Shown here piece by piece: positions 10,440-20,386 of a DNA stretch of 64,000 bases. This DNA is from Cycas panzhihuaensis. Lineage: Eukaryota; Cycadophyta. The notes below the pieces were generated by a model. It did no database searches and had not been told where the DNA came from. It worked only from the letters and a program-made list of their open reading frames with translations. The position numbers were made by a program, and so were the translations under genes. The first letter of the stretch is position 1, and every line of letters starts with the position of its first letter. The stretch covers positions 224,881,741-224,945,740 of the forward strand of contig CM041465.1 in the NCBI GenBank assembly GCA_023213395.1, given 5' to 3'.

Positions 10440-11350
10440 TTTTGATGTAGTTACTTTGGGACAAAGTTATGTAGTTTTGGTGTTGACCTATCTCCAGTCC
10501 CAAGTAATAATTTAGTGAACCCAAGTCTGTCATTTCAAATTTCTTTGCGACTTTTGATCCACTTAATTCCTTCTACATCATTCCCAGTAAAAGGCATATC
10601 ATCTACATAAACAACAATTATTGTTATCTTGTTGTTCGTTTTTCTTATGTACAGACTGGAGTCTGAGTTGCACCGAATAAACTTATTTTCTTCAAGAAAG
10701 TGATCTAATTTTGCATACCAGGCACGTGGTGCTTGTTTTAGACCATACAAGGCCTTTTTCAATTTGCAGACTAAATTCTCCTTTCCTTGTTCAACATATC
10801 CTTCAGGTTGTTGCATATAGACTTCTTCTTCTAGTTTACCATTTAAGAAGGCACTCTTTACATCCATCTGAGAGATTCCCCAACCTTGGCGTGACCAAGG
10901 CTATTCTTATCCTTCTTGTGTTCATCTTTCTTGTTGGAGAAAAAGTCTCATCAAAATCTATGCCTGTTGTTTGGGTGTATCCCTTTGCAACTAACCTTGC
11001 CTTGTGTTTCTCAATTTTGCCATCTACTCCTTTCTTTGTTTTGTAAACCCATTTGCGCTTTCTGATGGATTTATTAGCAGGTAGTTCTACTAATTCCCAC
11101 GTTTGATTTTTCTTGATTGAATTTATTTCATTGTCCATTGCTTCTCTCCATTCTTGATGATCTTTTGCTTCTTCAAAATTCTGTGGTTCAACTTTGCTTA
11201 GAAGAGCTCTTGACCTTTTCCCCCGGGTTTTCTGTTCTAATATATTTCCTTCTTCAACTGTTTTGATATACCATTTTGGCAACTTTTTCTATTTCTGTGG
11301 TCCTTCTTTTTCGATGGTGTCTCCTTGACTGGTTGTCGATGATGAATAAG
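10440..11350 (-). pseudogene. C1 Copia reverse transcriptase
   Basis: Begins with KLPKWYIKTVEE, then WREAMDNEINSIKKNQTWEL and [12 protein letters not shown] (RT N-terminal blocks). After a short frame break, [20 protein letters not shown] and YGLKQAPRAWYAKLD follow. The catalytic box is VYVDD at 10598-10612. A frame disruption around 10860-10900 alters the block between the two parts (normally ...[14 protein letters not shown]...). The enzyme would copy element RNA into cDNA. Confidence 0.85.
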
Positions 11351-11355
11351 CTTGT
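11351..11355 (+). repeat. TSD of G2, left copy (CTTGT)
   Basis: CTTGT before the G2 5' LTR; repeated at 16842-16846 after the 3' LTR. Confidence 0.92.
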
Positions 11356-12213
11356 TGTTGGGACATATTTTGACACATAGGCCTTGAGGAAGACGGAATA
11401 CAGGTTGTATTGACCAAAGGAATGCAAGTACGGAGCGTACAGAGGTACGCACAAGGTGAAACAGTGAAGAAATCGGCGTGCAGGTGCATTATGGCGGTGC
11501 GTGCACAGGCAGTGCGCAGCAGTGCGTGCAGTGAAAGCAGGCTGAGCAGGCGATGCGCATGACGGTCAGACCGGTGGAAGCAGGGAGGCTGCCGGATGTG
11601 CGTCGGACGTCTGGACCTAAAGAGACATTAGTTAAAGTGTATAACTAATGATTAAAGTGAAAGGGTACCTTGGTAACAAAAGGTATGGTTATGACTTTGG
11701 GTCATAACCTTTCATCAAAAGGCATCAAAGGGACATATTTAATGGTGCTTTGAGGACCATTCCAAGATGTGAGCCGAGTTATTCATTCCTATGTCATGTG
11801 CTCGAGGGTGAGAGCCGGATATCGAGAGTACGCAAGTGCGTAAGGCAGACGCATGACGGTAGATTGGAGCATCATTGTATGATAAGTACCATCCGGTGCG
11901 CATTGTATGAGAAAGACCGTATCTTTCTTTGGAATGCTCAGGAATGCATTCCAGCCTCTATGTAAATGAATTGCTGACTTAATAAAAGGAAGAGTTACGT
12001 GGAAATTGATGTATGCTTGATGTTGTGATGATAATTGCTGAAGTATGTATTGATTTCTGTACTGTTGTGTACCATTTTGTGAATTATATATGGAATGTAT
12101 GTGGAATGTATGTGAATGACCATGTTGACAGTATCCTGAAACTAGACTATAGCGCTGTGTAACCTTGACAAGTGCACTGATTCCACAAGGGGGTGGAATC
12201 TCTTAAGTCAACA
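11356..12213 (+). repeat. G2 5' LTR
   Basis: 858 bp; near-identical blocks with 15970-16841, for example TATGGAATGTATGTGGAATG and the last 80 bases. Small indels distinguish the two, mostly in the GC-rich 11460-11620 part. Confidence 0.93.
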
Positions 12214-12214
12214 T

Positions 12215-12227
12215 TGGTTCCGTTGCC
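12215..12227 (+). other. G2 primer binding site
   Basis: TGGTTCCGTTGCC one base after the LTR; same site as G1 apart from one base. Confidence 0.6.
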
Positions 12228-12353
12228 TACGTCCATTGAGGAGGGACAGGGCCTAGGGGTTTCAAAGGAAAAGAATGTGTAAAGGCGGAGGACCACAGGC
12301 TGCGTCGTGATGGCGGTCAGAACTAAGCCCACAGGCTGACCGGGGACCTTCCA

Positions 12354-13640
12354 ATGCCACCTAAGAGGCCTTCAAGGTCGGAAGAGCCCCAGAAGGATAC
12401 TTCACCCAAGGAAAAGGAGACTAGCAGACAAAGGGCACTAAGATGGTCAAAAGAAGCAAAACTCAGAAAGGCGAGGAGGTTAAGTTCGCAAAACAACGAG
12501 ACTAAGGGACAGTCCGTTGAAGGATCTGAGGCAAGTGGAGCCCAGACACCTCAGGAGGAGGAAACCCATGGCGAGCATGGTATTGACACCGGCCCTATCG
12601 GAGATGATTTGTTTAGCTTGGGAGATTGAAAGGAAGCCAAGGTGGATGAAAACATAACGAAATCCTAACAGAGGAAGTATACGGTGGAGGACAGGCCGAA
12701 GGACCTAGGTGACAGCGATAAGAAGGCGGAGGAAGGTCCCTCGGCATATTGGGAAAACAAGCTAACGAGACAGCTTTTTGAAGATTCGACAGAAAGGGGA
12801 TCGGATCAATCTTACATTACGGTAACGCCATTGACTATACAAGTTCCAGGTGTAGTGGAACCTATACACATAAAAACTCCGTTCAAAAATCCGTTGTTGG
12901 AAAAGATAGTGCAGCGATAGTTACTCCCAGTGCATCCCCAAAGGACGGAGGAGGGGAAAGATCACCATCAGGTGGGGGACAGTTACAATCTTCCAAAATG
13001 GACGACTATAGAGACTTTGGGAAACTAACCTTCAATGATACTTCAGACGCTTGAGCACGTGTATCTATTTGAATCTCATTGATGTCAAAAGATAACAGAC
13101 GAAGATGAAATCAAAGCACGCCGCTTGCACATTGAGAGGAGTACCCTTGGCATGGTACAAGGAAATAAACAAAATGAGCCATGGGGAAAGATTAAGAAAG
13201 CGTTTGAGGAGAGATTTCAAAAGTTTCGAGTAATGAAGGTGGAAATCGCATTCTTGAAATCGAGGCGGTAGGAATCCGTCCTAACTTACATTAGCGAATG
13301 AAGATTATTGCGGCAAGCATGATCAGCAAGCGATCACGGATCATAACATGAAAAATTACTTCGTCGGAGAATTTGAATGAGAAGTTGCGAGCTATGATGC
13401 ATGCTCATCCGCTAAAGTCATTCAAAAATGCTCAGGATTTGGCGTTAGATTTCGAGATGGAAATGGATGCCCAAGCAGGACAAGATTCCTTCTTTGTTAA
13501 GATTGCAAGATGAGATTAGAGAATTGAGCGAGAACCGAAGATAATCGACCCATACGCGGTAGGGGTAGCAGAAGAGGAATCAGAACTGGAAGCACTAAGA
13601 AAAGAGGTGGCAAGATTGAAAATCAGAAATAACCGGGAGG
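12354..13640 (+). pseudogene. G2 gag, basic N-terminus and capsid
   Basis: The ATG at 12354 opens MPPKRPSRSEEPQKDTSPK, followed by RQRALRWSKEAKLRKARRL as in G1. After stops near 12627 and 12668 the frame continues with AYWENKLTRQLFEDS and VTPLTIQVPGV, again colinear with G1. From about 12925 to 13640 the capsid region is recognisable only across several frameshifts (for example VPLAWYKE-like sequence near 13140 and MMHAHPLKSFKNAQ-like sequence near 13400). Gag would assemble the particle; this copy cannot make a full protein. Confidence 0.75.
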
Positions 13641-13679
13641 AAGAAGAGATGCCTAAGAAGAAAGAGCACCTTTGGAAGG

Positions 13680-14354
13680 GTAACCAAGTGGTGCCATATC
13701 TACGAGGAAAACTCACATACTACCCGGGAATGTGAGCTGAATTTAAAAAATAGTGCAACGCACCAACAGGAAAAGTGGTGCCACATATGCGAGGTTGACA
13801 CACACACAACCAAGGATTGTTTTTTCAATTCTAGGGGAAAAGCATTCAGAGGTCGAGGTCGGGGAAGAGGCAACCCACCTCGGAGTGTGTATCTAGCAGG
13901 CGCACGGAACCCTCGAGGAAGAAGCAACCGATGGGGAGATGCCTCATGCGCCTCTGATTCGGGCATTGGAAGTCCGAATGTCAGGTAGGCGAGGAATCTG
14001 AGCAGGCCGTTCGTATGTGGTAATTGTGGCCCAAGCGACCACAAAACGGAGGATTGCAAAGGTAAAGCCAAAGCAACGAATCTAATAACAATCGTGCCAA
14101 AAACGAAGAATGTGAAATTGCAGAACAAACAAAAAGAGAAAGTGGATGAAGGATATCCAAACCCACCAACTGAATTGGATCGGTACAAAAAAGCGAAACA
14201 GGTGTTGGATGGTTTAACCCGGGAAGAAAATATATTACCAATGGGTGGCAGGAAACAAAAATGTTTACGTTCGGAAAACAAACAAAAAGAGCCGGAGAAA
14301 CTACTAGAAGAATCAGGTAAAACCCCAAATGGTGCAAATGGAGGAGTTGTTTAA
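13680..14354 (+). pseudogene. G2 gag zinc-knuckle array and C-terminus
   Basis: The first knuckle at about 13688 reads CHIYEENSHTTREC (second Cys changed to Tyr). The second, at about 13780, is intact: CHICEVDTHTTKDC. The third, degraded, would lie near 13940. A fourth, near 14020-14065, is intact: CGNCGPSDHKTEDC. A Gly/Arg stretch (FRGRGRGRGN) separates the second and third. The 14094-14354 segment (Lys/Glu-rich, with YPNPPTELDRYKKAKQVL) matches G1 22000-22340. Confidence 0.7.
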
Positions 14355-14467
14355 AGGATTACCGGTACCAAGATATTCCCGAATGTTGTTATTGATGGAG
14401 AACCTAGTGAAGCGATTGCGATTAACTATTCCTCTCATCTCGGGTTATTGATTGGATTAAAGGAGGA

Positions 14468-14833
14468 GTGTTACCGAGAGGAATTACCAAAAGTTGGAAA
14501 CAAGTTATACCATCATTCGACATGGATCCAATGGTAACCATGTCCGTATTGGGAGAAACATTTCCTCGAGTCATTGTGGATGGAGGTGCGGCAGTAAATG
14601 TGTTACCAGCTGCAACATGGCGTAAATTGGGAAGCCCGAAGTCGCTAAAACTGGCTAATGAACTATTGGTACGACCCATGGGAAAACTGGCCAAAACCAA
14701 GGTGGATGTGGCAGGAATTGTCGTAAAGATCGATTTTACGATTGTGGAAACGGAGAAAATGCAACTCCTATCCGCTTTATTGGGAGACCATGGCTATACA
14801 AAACCCAATGTCTCCAAAGTTGGAAAGATGTAA
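14468..14833 (+). pseudogene. G2 retropepsin-like region
   Basis: Contains VIVDGGAAVNVLPAATWRKLG followed by VDVAGIVVKIDFTI and a degraded LLGRPWL block. This is the fold order of a retroviral-type aspartic protease (catalytic D-(S/T)-G, flap, hydrophobic psi loop). The catalytic triplet is D-G-G, also seen in G1, so it may be a family feature rather than a mutation. A frameshift near 14765 breaks the second half. A full protease would release Gag subunits. Confidence 0.65.
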
Positions 14834-14841
14834 CCTTCACC

Positions 14842-15290
14842 TTGTCAGATGAAGGGAATGAAGTAGTATTACCAATGTTGGGGAAGAATTCCATTGAAGT
14901 GATACCTGACAATGGTTCAAGTACAACCGTTGTAAGGAAGCAACAACTTCTTCATGTGACAAAGAAAACCTCTATCATCTTTGCGGAGAAGCCTACAACA
15001 TCGACCCATTACGGAAAAAGAACCGACCTATTTTGGAGAAATTTACAATTCTTAGGATGATGAAAGCGAGATGAGATTTGTGGACTATTGGCTACGGACG
15101 ATTAAAGTCAACCCCTCATCCTATAGATGTAACCTACTTTCTCGGAATGTGACCGAAATAGTTGCCACTCCAGAAGATAGAAATCATGGAGAATATGTTG
15201 GAGATTATGTGAAGCCCTTTTATGGAGAACCATTATGTGGAATTTCCCATTTGAGACATTGTAGAGAACATTGGTCAGGAGAAGATCAAT
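14842..15290 (+). pseudogene. G2 pre-RT linker
   Basis: Matches G1 22770-23030 and then 31324-31440. Conserved pieces are VLPMLGKNSIEVIPD, RFVDYWL and GDYVKPFYGEPLCG. No known domain. In G1 this segment leads into RT; here it leads directly to the integrase tail at about 15290, so the catalytic core of Pol is missing. Confidence 0.6.
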
Positions 15291-15577
15291 TAAGGGATCA
15301 TAAGAAGAAATCGACAAAGCATACCACATCAAGGAAAAGGCGGAAAAGGACAAGGCACGACCGCCACGACAAGACATCGCATTTCAAGAAGGGTGATCGA
15401 GTATGGCGATTCGACAACAAATCCCAAACAACCCAAGGAGAATTGAAGATGCATTGGAAAGGCCCATATAGGATTGAGAAGGTGTACCAAAACGACACTA
15501 TCCATTTGAAGAAACTATCAGGCCAGCTACTACCTGAAATGGTCAAGGGTAGTAAACTAAAACCCTATATCAACTAG
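15290..15577 (+). pseudogene. G2 integrase C-terminal tail
   Basis: HFKKGDRVWRFDNKSQ, then LKMHWKGPYRIEKV and KGSKLKPYIN, is the SH3-like C-terminal DNA-binding region of Gypsy integrases. It directly follows the pre-RT linker in one open frame (15071-15577), which implies a fused linker plus integrase-tail product without RT, RNase H or DDE core. G0 shows the same junction at about 38600-38650. The open frame ends at a TAG at 15577. Confidence 0.75.
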
Positions 15578-15969
15578 GGTGGAGCAACTTACCAGCCGAA
15601 TCAGTTGGTTGTACCATAACGTGTTGCATGAAGTTGAGGCAAAATCGAATTGCCTTGATACCGGAATGTGATTCAGTTCGGTATGTAACATAAAATACAA
15701 AAAAATTAAAAACAAAAAACAACCGTAACTCATATCATACAAATCGACAATATGGTGAAGCATGGAGGAAAGATATATCATCATACGGAAAATCAAGGGA
15801 AAGTTGAACAAAACAAAGCACTAATAGATGAGGATTTATTAACCAAGAATGGCAACCAAGCGGCGGGCGAGGCGGGAGGCGACCTTAGAAACGAGAGGGG
15901 AGGAATACCCCAAATTTTGAATTTTTGTTGAGCAAGGATGCTCAACCCAATCATGTTGACCGGGATAGA
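15578..15969 (+). other. G2 3' non-coding region
   Basis: 15590-15800 matches G1 34970-35180 (CATAACGTGTTGC, then an A-rich stretch and AACCGTAACTCATATCATA). 15880-15969 matches G1 36800-36880 (GGGGAGGAATACC, TTGAGCAAGGATGCTCAA). Nearly all of the G1 3' ORF between them is absent. The hairpin-like TTGAGCAAGGATGCTCAA sits about 45 bp before the LTR. Confidence 0.6.
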
Positions 15970-16841
15970 TGTTGGGACATATTTTGATACATAGGCCTTG
16001 AGGAAGGCGGAATACGAGGTTGTATTGACCAAAGGAATGCAAGAAATGCGGACCGTGCAGAGAGTGCGCACAAGGTGAAAGCAGTGAAGAAATCGGCGTG
16101 CAGGTGCGTATGGCAGTGCGTGCACAGGCAGTGCGCATGCAGTGCGTACGGTGGCGAAAGCGAGCCGAGCAGGCGGTACGCATGACGATCAGGACCGGTG
16201 GAAGCACAGGGCTGCCCGGATGTACGTGCGGACGTGCGGACCTAAAGAGACATTAGTTAAAGTGTATAACTAATGATTAAAGTGAAAGGGTACCTTGGTA
16301 ACAAAAAGGTATGGTTATGACTTTGGGTCATAACCTTTCATCCAAAAGGCATCAAAGGGACATATTTAATGGTGCTTTGAGGACCATTCCAAGATGTGAG
16401 CCGAGTTATTCATTCCTATGTCATGTGCTCGAGGGTGAGAGCCGGATATCGAGAAGTGCAAAGGGTGCAAAAGACAGTACGCATGACAGCCGATTGGAGC
16501 ATCACTGTATGATAAGTACCATCTGGGTACGCATTGTAACAGAAAGACCGTATGCTGCTAGAATGCTCAAGAATGCATTCCAGCCTCTATGTAAATGAAT
16601 TGCTGACTTAATAAAAGGAAGAGTTACGTGGAAATTGATGTATGCTTGATGTTGTGATGATAATTGCTGAAGTATGTATTGATTTACATCTTGCATGTAC
16701 CATTACATGAATTATATATGGAATGTATGTGGAATGTATGTGAATGACCATGTTGACAGTATCCTGAAACTAGACTATAGCGCTGTGTAACCTTGACAAG
16801 TGCACCGATTCCACAAGGGGGTGGAATCTCTTAAGTCAACA
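15970..16841 (+). repeat. G2 3' LTR
   Basis: 872 bp, TGTTGGGACA...AAGTCAACA; pairs with 11356-12213. Confidence 0.93.
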
Positions 16842-16846
16842 CTTGT

Positions 16847-17973
16847 CCTTCTTCTGAAGTAATTTCTGAGTCATTTCCTTTTTCAGTTTCTTGGTCTTAC
16901 AAGTAACCCGGTGATTCTCTGACTCATCTTCTTGCATTATTCTGTGTCCGGCAGTTTCCTGTTCCTTTTCATTTTCTATTACTTTAATTTGTGAAGATTC
17001 AACTGAGTTTTCTTCATTAAAGACGACATCTCTACTTACATAGATTCTATTTGTTCTTGGATCTATGCATTTATATGCCTTTGAATTTTTACTGTATCCT
17101 ATCAAGACACATTCTATGCTTTTTGCGTCTAATTTGGACCTCCTTTTATCAGGAATATGCACAAATGCTTGACTGCCAAATACTTTGAGAAAACTTACAT
17201 CGGGTTTTTGTCCTGTCCAAGCTTCTTCAGGAGTGATGTTCTTCAATGCTCTGGTTGGACTTCTGTTTATTAGATAGAATGCTGTGCTAACTGCTTCTGC
17301 GCAATATGTCTTAGATATTTTTGTTCCATACATCATGCTTCGAGCCATTTCCATCAGAGATCTATTCTTTCTTTCGCCAATACTCCATTTGGTAGGAGTA
17401 TAAGGAGTTGTAACTTGTCTAGGAATCCTCTATCTTTGCGGTAATTTAGAAACTCTTTTGACATATATTCTCCTCCCCATCGATCGATGCATTTGATCTT
17501 CATTCTGATTCTAACTCATCTTACGCCTTAAATTCTTTAAAAGTTTCAAAACTTCGACTTATTATGTAGGAAATATACCCATACCTTAGGGTGAAATCAT
17601 CAATGAAAGTTAGAAAATATCTGCATCCATTAATTGTGAGAGGTGAAATTGGACCATAGATGTCTGTGTGTATCAATTCTAATTTAGACTGAGCTTTCCA
17701 AGTGCTTTCTTTAAAAGGAAATCTGTATTGTTTCCCAAGTTGACAACCTTTACAAACAAATGTATCTAATGAAATATTAGGTAAACCATTTACCATTTCC
17801 GACTTTTCCATTTGTTTAAGTGTATCAATTGAGAGATGTCCATACCTTAAATGCCATACTTTATTATTAGATTTAAGAGCGATTACAAGCTTTTTCTTCC
17901 AAATAAGGAAGTACGATTTGACAGAGTTTGTAAAGATCATTGCATCTGACTCCTTTTCCAACAATTTTTCCAT
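16847..17973 (-). pseudogene. C1 GAG-pre-integrase and integrase
   Basis: At 17973-17521 is the pre-integrase zinc region: WHLRYGHLS...CKGCQLGKQ gives the HHCC pattern, followed by LELIHTDIYGP (first catalytic Asp) and FLTFIDDFT. Stops and frame shifts in 17520-17360 remove the second Asp block. At 17354-16847 the frame resumes with MARSMMYGTKISKTYCAEAV and YLINRSPTRALKNITPEEAW, then the C-terminal FGSQAFVHIPDKRRSKLDAK block. Integrase would insert cDNA. G2 sits immediately downstream. Confidence 0.85.
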
Positions 17974-17979
17974 CTTTTT

Positions 17980-18490
17980 TCATATCCAAAATGTGGCAAT
18001 TCCCTTCTTCATCAAAAATGGTTCTCAAACCCTTTTTGCTCAGTTGAGAGACAGAGAGGAGATTCATTTTCAGATCGGTACAAAAAGAACAATCCCCAAT
18101 GTTCTTTCCTTTCCATTCAGTTCTTGAAATGGTTCCAATCCTTTTATGTTAAGGGAATACTTGTCACCCGACTCCAACGACTTGTCCATATTGTATGGAT
18201 TCATGGTTTGGAACCATTCTTCCCGACTTGTCATATGTTTAGGCGCTCACGAGTCTATGTACCATATGTCTTTGTCTTTCATTCCGTAACCGATCTTTGT
18301 GATGAAGGCCGTCTCCTCTTCTTCTTCTTCTTCATCCTTTTCTTTCTTTGTATCCGCCAATGGGTCGTTTTCCTTTATAAATTTCACTTCGTCTTTGTGG
18401 GCACTAATAAGGATAGTGTCCACTTTGTCCGCAGTAGCAGCATATGTCAAAGACTCTACAATTGCTGGCGAAGTGTCCAGTTCTTCCTGA
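17980..18490 (-). pseudogene. C1 protease region
   Basis: The acidic linker ([14 protein letters not shown]) is followed by DIWYIDS at the retropepsin active site, where a stop codon replaces the next residue (normally IDSGAS). Downstream [10 protein letters not shown] and [14 protein letters not shown] belong to the post-active-site region of Copia proteases. Together with the stop, a frame change between about 18240 and 18070 makes it inactive. Confidence 0.75.
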
Positions 18491-18749
18491 TTGTAGCATA
18501 TTCTATTTTACATCTTTGCGTCCTCGTCCTCTGGAGTTTGACCGGGCCTTTTATCGGAACTATGTTCTTATTTATTCTTGTTTCTAACCGGTCGGGTGCT
18601 CTTCTCCCCTGGAAAATAATCCAATTACCTCATGGGGAGCTAGCTGCACCTACAAATGATATTAATACTACCCTCTCATGTCAATCCCACGAGCCTTTTC
18701 AAAATAGCACCTTCATTTACTTCGGCCCTACTGACAAATAAATTGGCTT

Positions 18750-19523
18750 TGTTCAACCCCATATTGTGATTAGCATTTGCCGCTGCGGAAGGAATTAATT
18801 GTAATATAGGATAACATGCTCGATAAGGCATTAGCTAGAGCTCGTATTTTTGGACTTGAGCTATTCCCTCTGGAATCTGGCGTTCTGCTTGGTCCTCGAA
18901 ATTGTTGTCTTCCTCTTTGCCCGAGATTCAGTCTGGATGCAAATGCATCCTCCAATTCTATCGTGTTTTCGTATCTTTTGTTTCTTTGTTCCTGTCTTAG
19001 CAGTAGACCTGTCAATTCATCAAGTGTTAATTTGTCTAGCCTATCACTGTCGGTGATAGTGTTGACAATTGTATCAAATGACTTTGGCAGCCTTGCCGTT
19101 ACAATTTCTACAAGATCTTGTTCGGATATTATGCCTCCAGCACTCGAGATTATTTCTCACAGTGATGATTTTATGCATGAAATCTTCTACCTCTTCATTT
19201 TCTTTCATGTGAAGTTTATACAACTCTTCTTTGAGTGCAATTATTCTCGCCTTATTCTTTTGTCCGTATAAATTTTCCAGGCATTTCCAGATTTCAAAAG
19301 CCTGATTCAATTTCTTGACATAAATAAGAACAGTCGAAATAGACATTTTTAAAATGAGACTACCCATATTATTTCTTTCAATCCAATTTCCTAACTTATC
19401 ATCACCAGCAATTTCCCAAGCATTTTTCATCTTCAAAATGGTTTCCATTTTAATTTTCCATACATGGTAATTTGAACCAGTTAATTTTTCTGGTTCAGGT
19501 AGAGTGATGAGAGAGGAAGACAT
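18750..19523 (-). pseudogene. C1 Gag
   Basis: The start at 19523 reads MSSSLITLPEPEKLTGSNYH, with VWKIKMETILKMKNAWEIAG, the DUF4219/UBN2-type N-terminus of Copia Gag. YVKKLNQAFEIWKCLENLYG and MKENEEVEDFMHKI continue the capsid. A frame break near 19110 leads to LLLRQEQRNKRYE and FASRLNLGQRGRQQFRG (Arg/Gly-rich tail) at 19015-18770. The zinc knuckle after it is not clear. Confidence 0.8.
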
Positions 19524-20174
19524 GATTTTTCAGGTCAAAACCAGATCTAGAGGATCGTCAAAATGCAGACGGAATTCCGTACAAAACCCTAGTTGTACGG
19601 CCAAAAATGAAATGTACCTCAAACTGAAGGTTTCTCGGTAGCCCGTTCGGATCGAAGACGGTTTTCCAAAAAACATTCTCAAAAGTGAGAAATCTGGCTC
19701 TGAATAAAAAACGGCGGCTAGGGCGAGGTCGGATTTGAGAAGAAATCGAGAAAATCTTGAATTAAATTCTTGAATCGAGTTGAAAACTTGATGTCTTTAT
19801 CCTTTGCAAAGGATTTGGGACAGATTTTACCCGATTTTGAGTGCAAATCGATGAGATTTCTGAGAAAATCTCTTGAAAACGCAGCAGATCGGTTCGGGCG
19901 TTTTGGTGCAAAACGATCTTAGACGGACTCGCTCCAGAAGAGAAATATGCTCAGCGTCTTCAGATCTACCTCTCCACAAAATTTTGCTTCGATCCGTGCA
20001 CTTTGAAATTTTTCCGTCTGTACAATTCGTGCAGTCCGTGCAGTTCCGTACCTTTCAAGAAATGTATGATCTTTGACTTGCAAAAGGCGCCTCTTGCTTT
20101 GTCTCTTTTTGCACTCTTGGTCGAGATGATTTGTGAGAAGAAATTCACGGAAGAGGAATCGATTAAGCAGGCTG
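19524..20174 (-). other. C1 leader
   Basis: About 650 bp between primer site and gag. No coding domain seen. It has repeated GATTT/GAGAAATC-like pieces around 19730-19870. Confidence 0.5.
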
Positions 20175-20186
20175 CTCACGATACCA
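20175..20186 (-). other. C1 primer binding site
   Basis: The minus strand reads TGGTATCGTGAG directly after the LTR: TGGTATC of the initiator-Met site is kept and the rest differs. Confidence 0.6.
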
Positions 20187-20386
20187 TGTTGAAAAACAGA
20201 GAAATGAATGTGTGTTCTTCCATTGAGATTCAATCTGCTTAAATATACAACAGTGATGTGATGGTTACAACCACTAATGTAACCGATCACTCAGATACTG
20301 CCAAGTGGCATGATCTTATGAGTACATTAAGAGTGGGTCTAACATGACCCCCTTTTCTATCCTAGATAAAACATTATATTTCAACA
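20187..20386 (-). repeat. C1 5' LTR
   Basis: 200 bp with perfect 8-bp terminal inverted repeats TGTTGAAA/TTTCAACA. TATATTTAA on the minus strand near 20240 may be its TATA box. Confidence 0.92.

Larger units (their letters stand above)
11356..16841 (+). mobile_element. G2: non-autonomous Gypsy element inside C1
   Basis: LTRs 11356-12213 and 15970-16841 have TGTTG...CAACA ends, TSD CTTGT, total about 5.5 kb. The interior (12214-15969) has gag, a protease-like segment and the integrase C-terminal tail only. The LTR start matches G1, and gag is colinear with G1. It is the innermost element of the left tower, so among the later insertions there. Confidence 0.92.
9451..20386 (-). mobile_element. 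C1: Copia element inserted in G1 gag
   Basis: Short LTRs (9451-9666 and 20187-20386) with ends TGTTGAAA/TTTCAACA, TSD AGCAA. With G2 removed it is about 5.4 kb. In minus orientation: LTR, primer site, leader, gag, protease, integrase, RT, RNase H, polypurine tract, LTR, the Copia order. Interrupted within the integrase-RT linker by G2. Confidence 0.92.

Noticed and set aside
13700-14281. Minus-strand frames of 193 and 118 residues
   Set aside because: Antisense to the G2 zinc-knuckle region.
16311-16598. Plus-strand frame in the G2 3' LTR
   Set aside because: Lies wholly in LTR; not conserved in the 5' LTR copy at equal length.
18124-18741. Plus-strand open frame of 205 residues
   Set aside because: It is antisense to the C1 protease/gag region on the minus strand, which has recognisable motifs; the plus frame has none.
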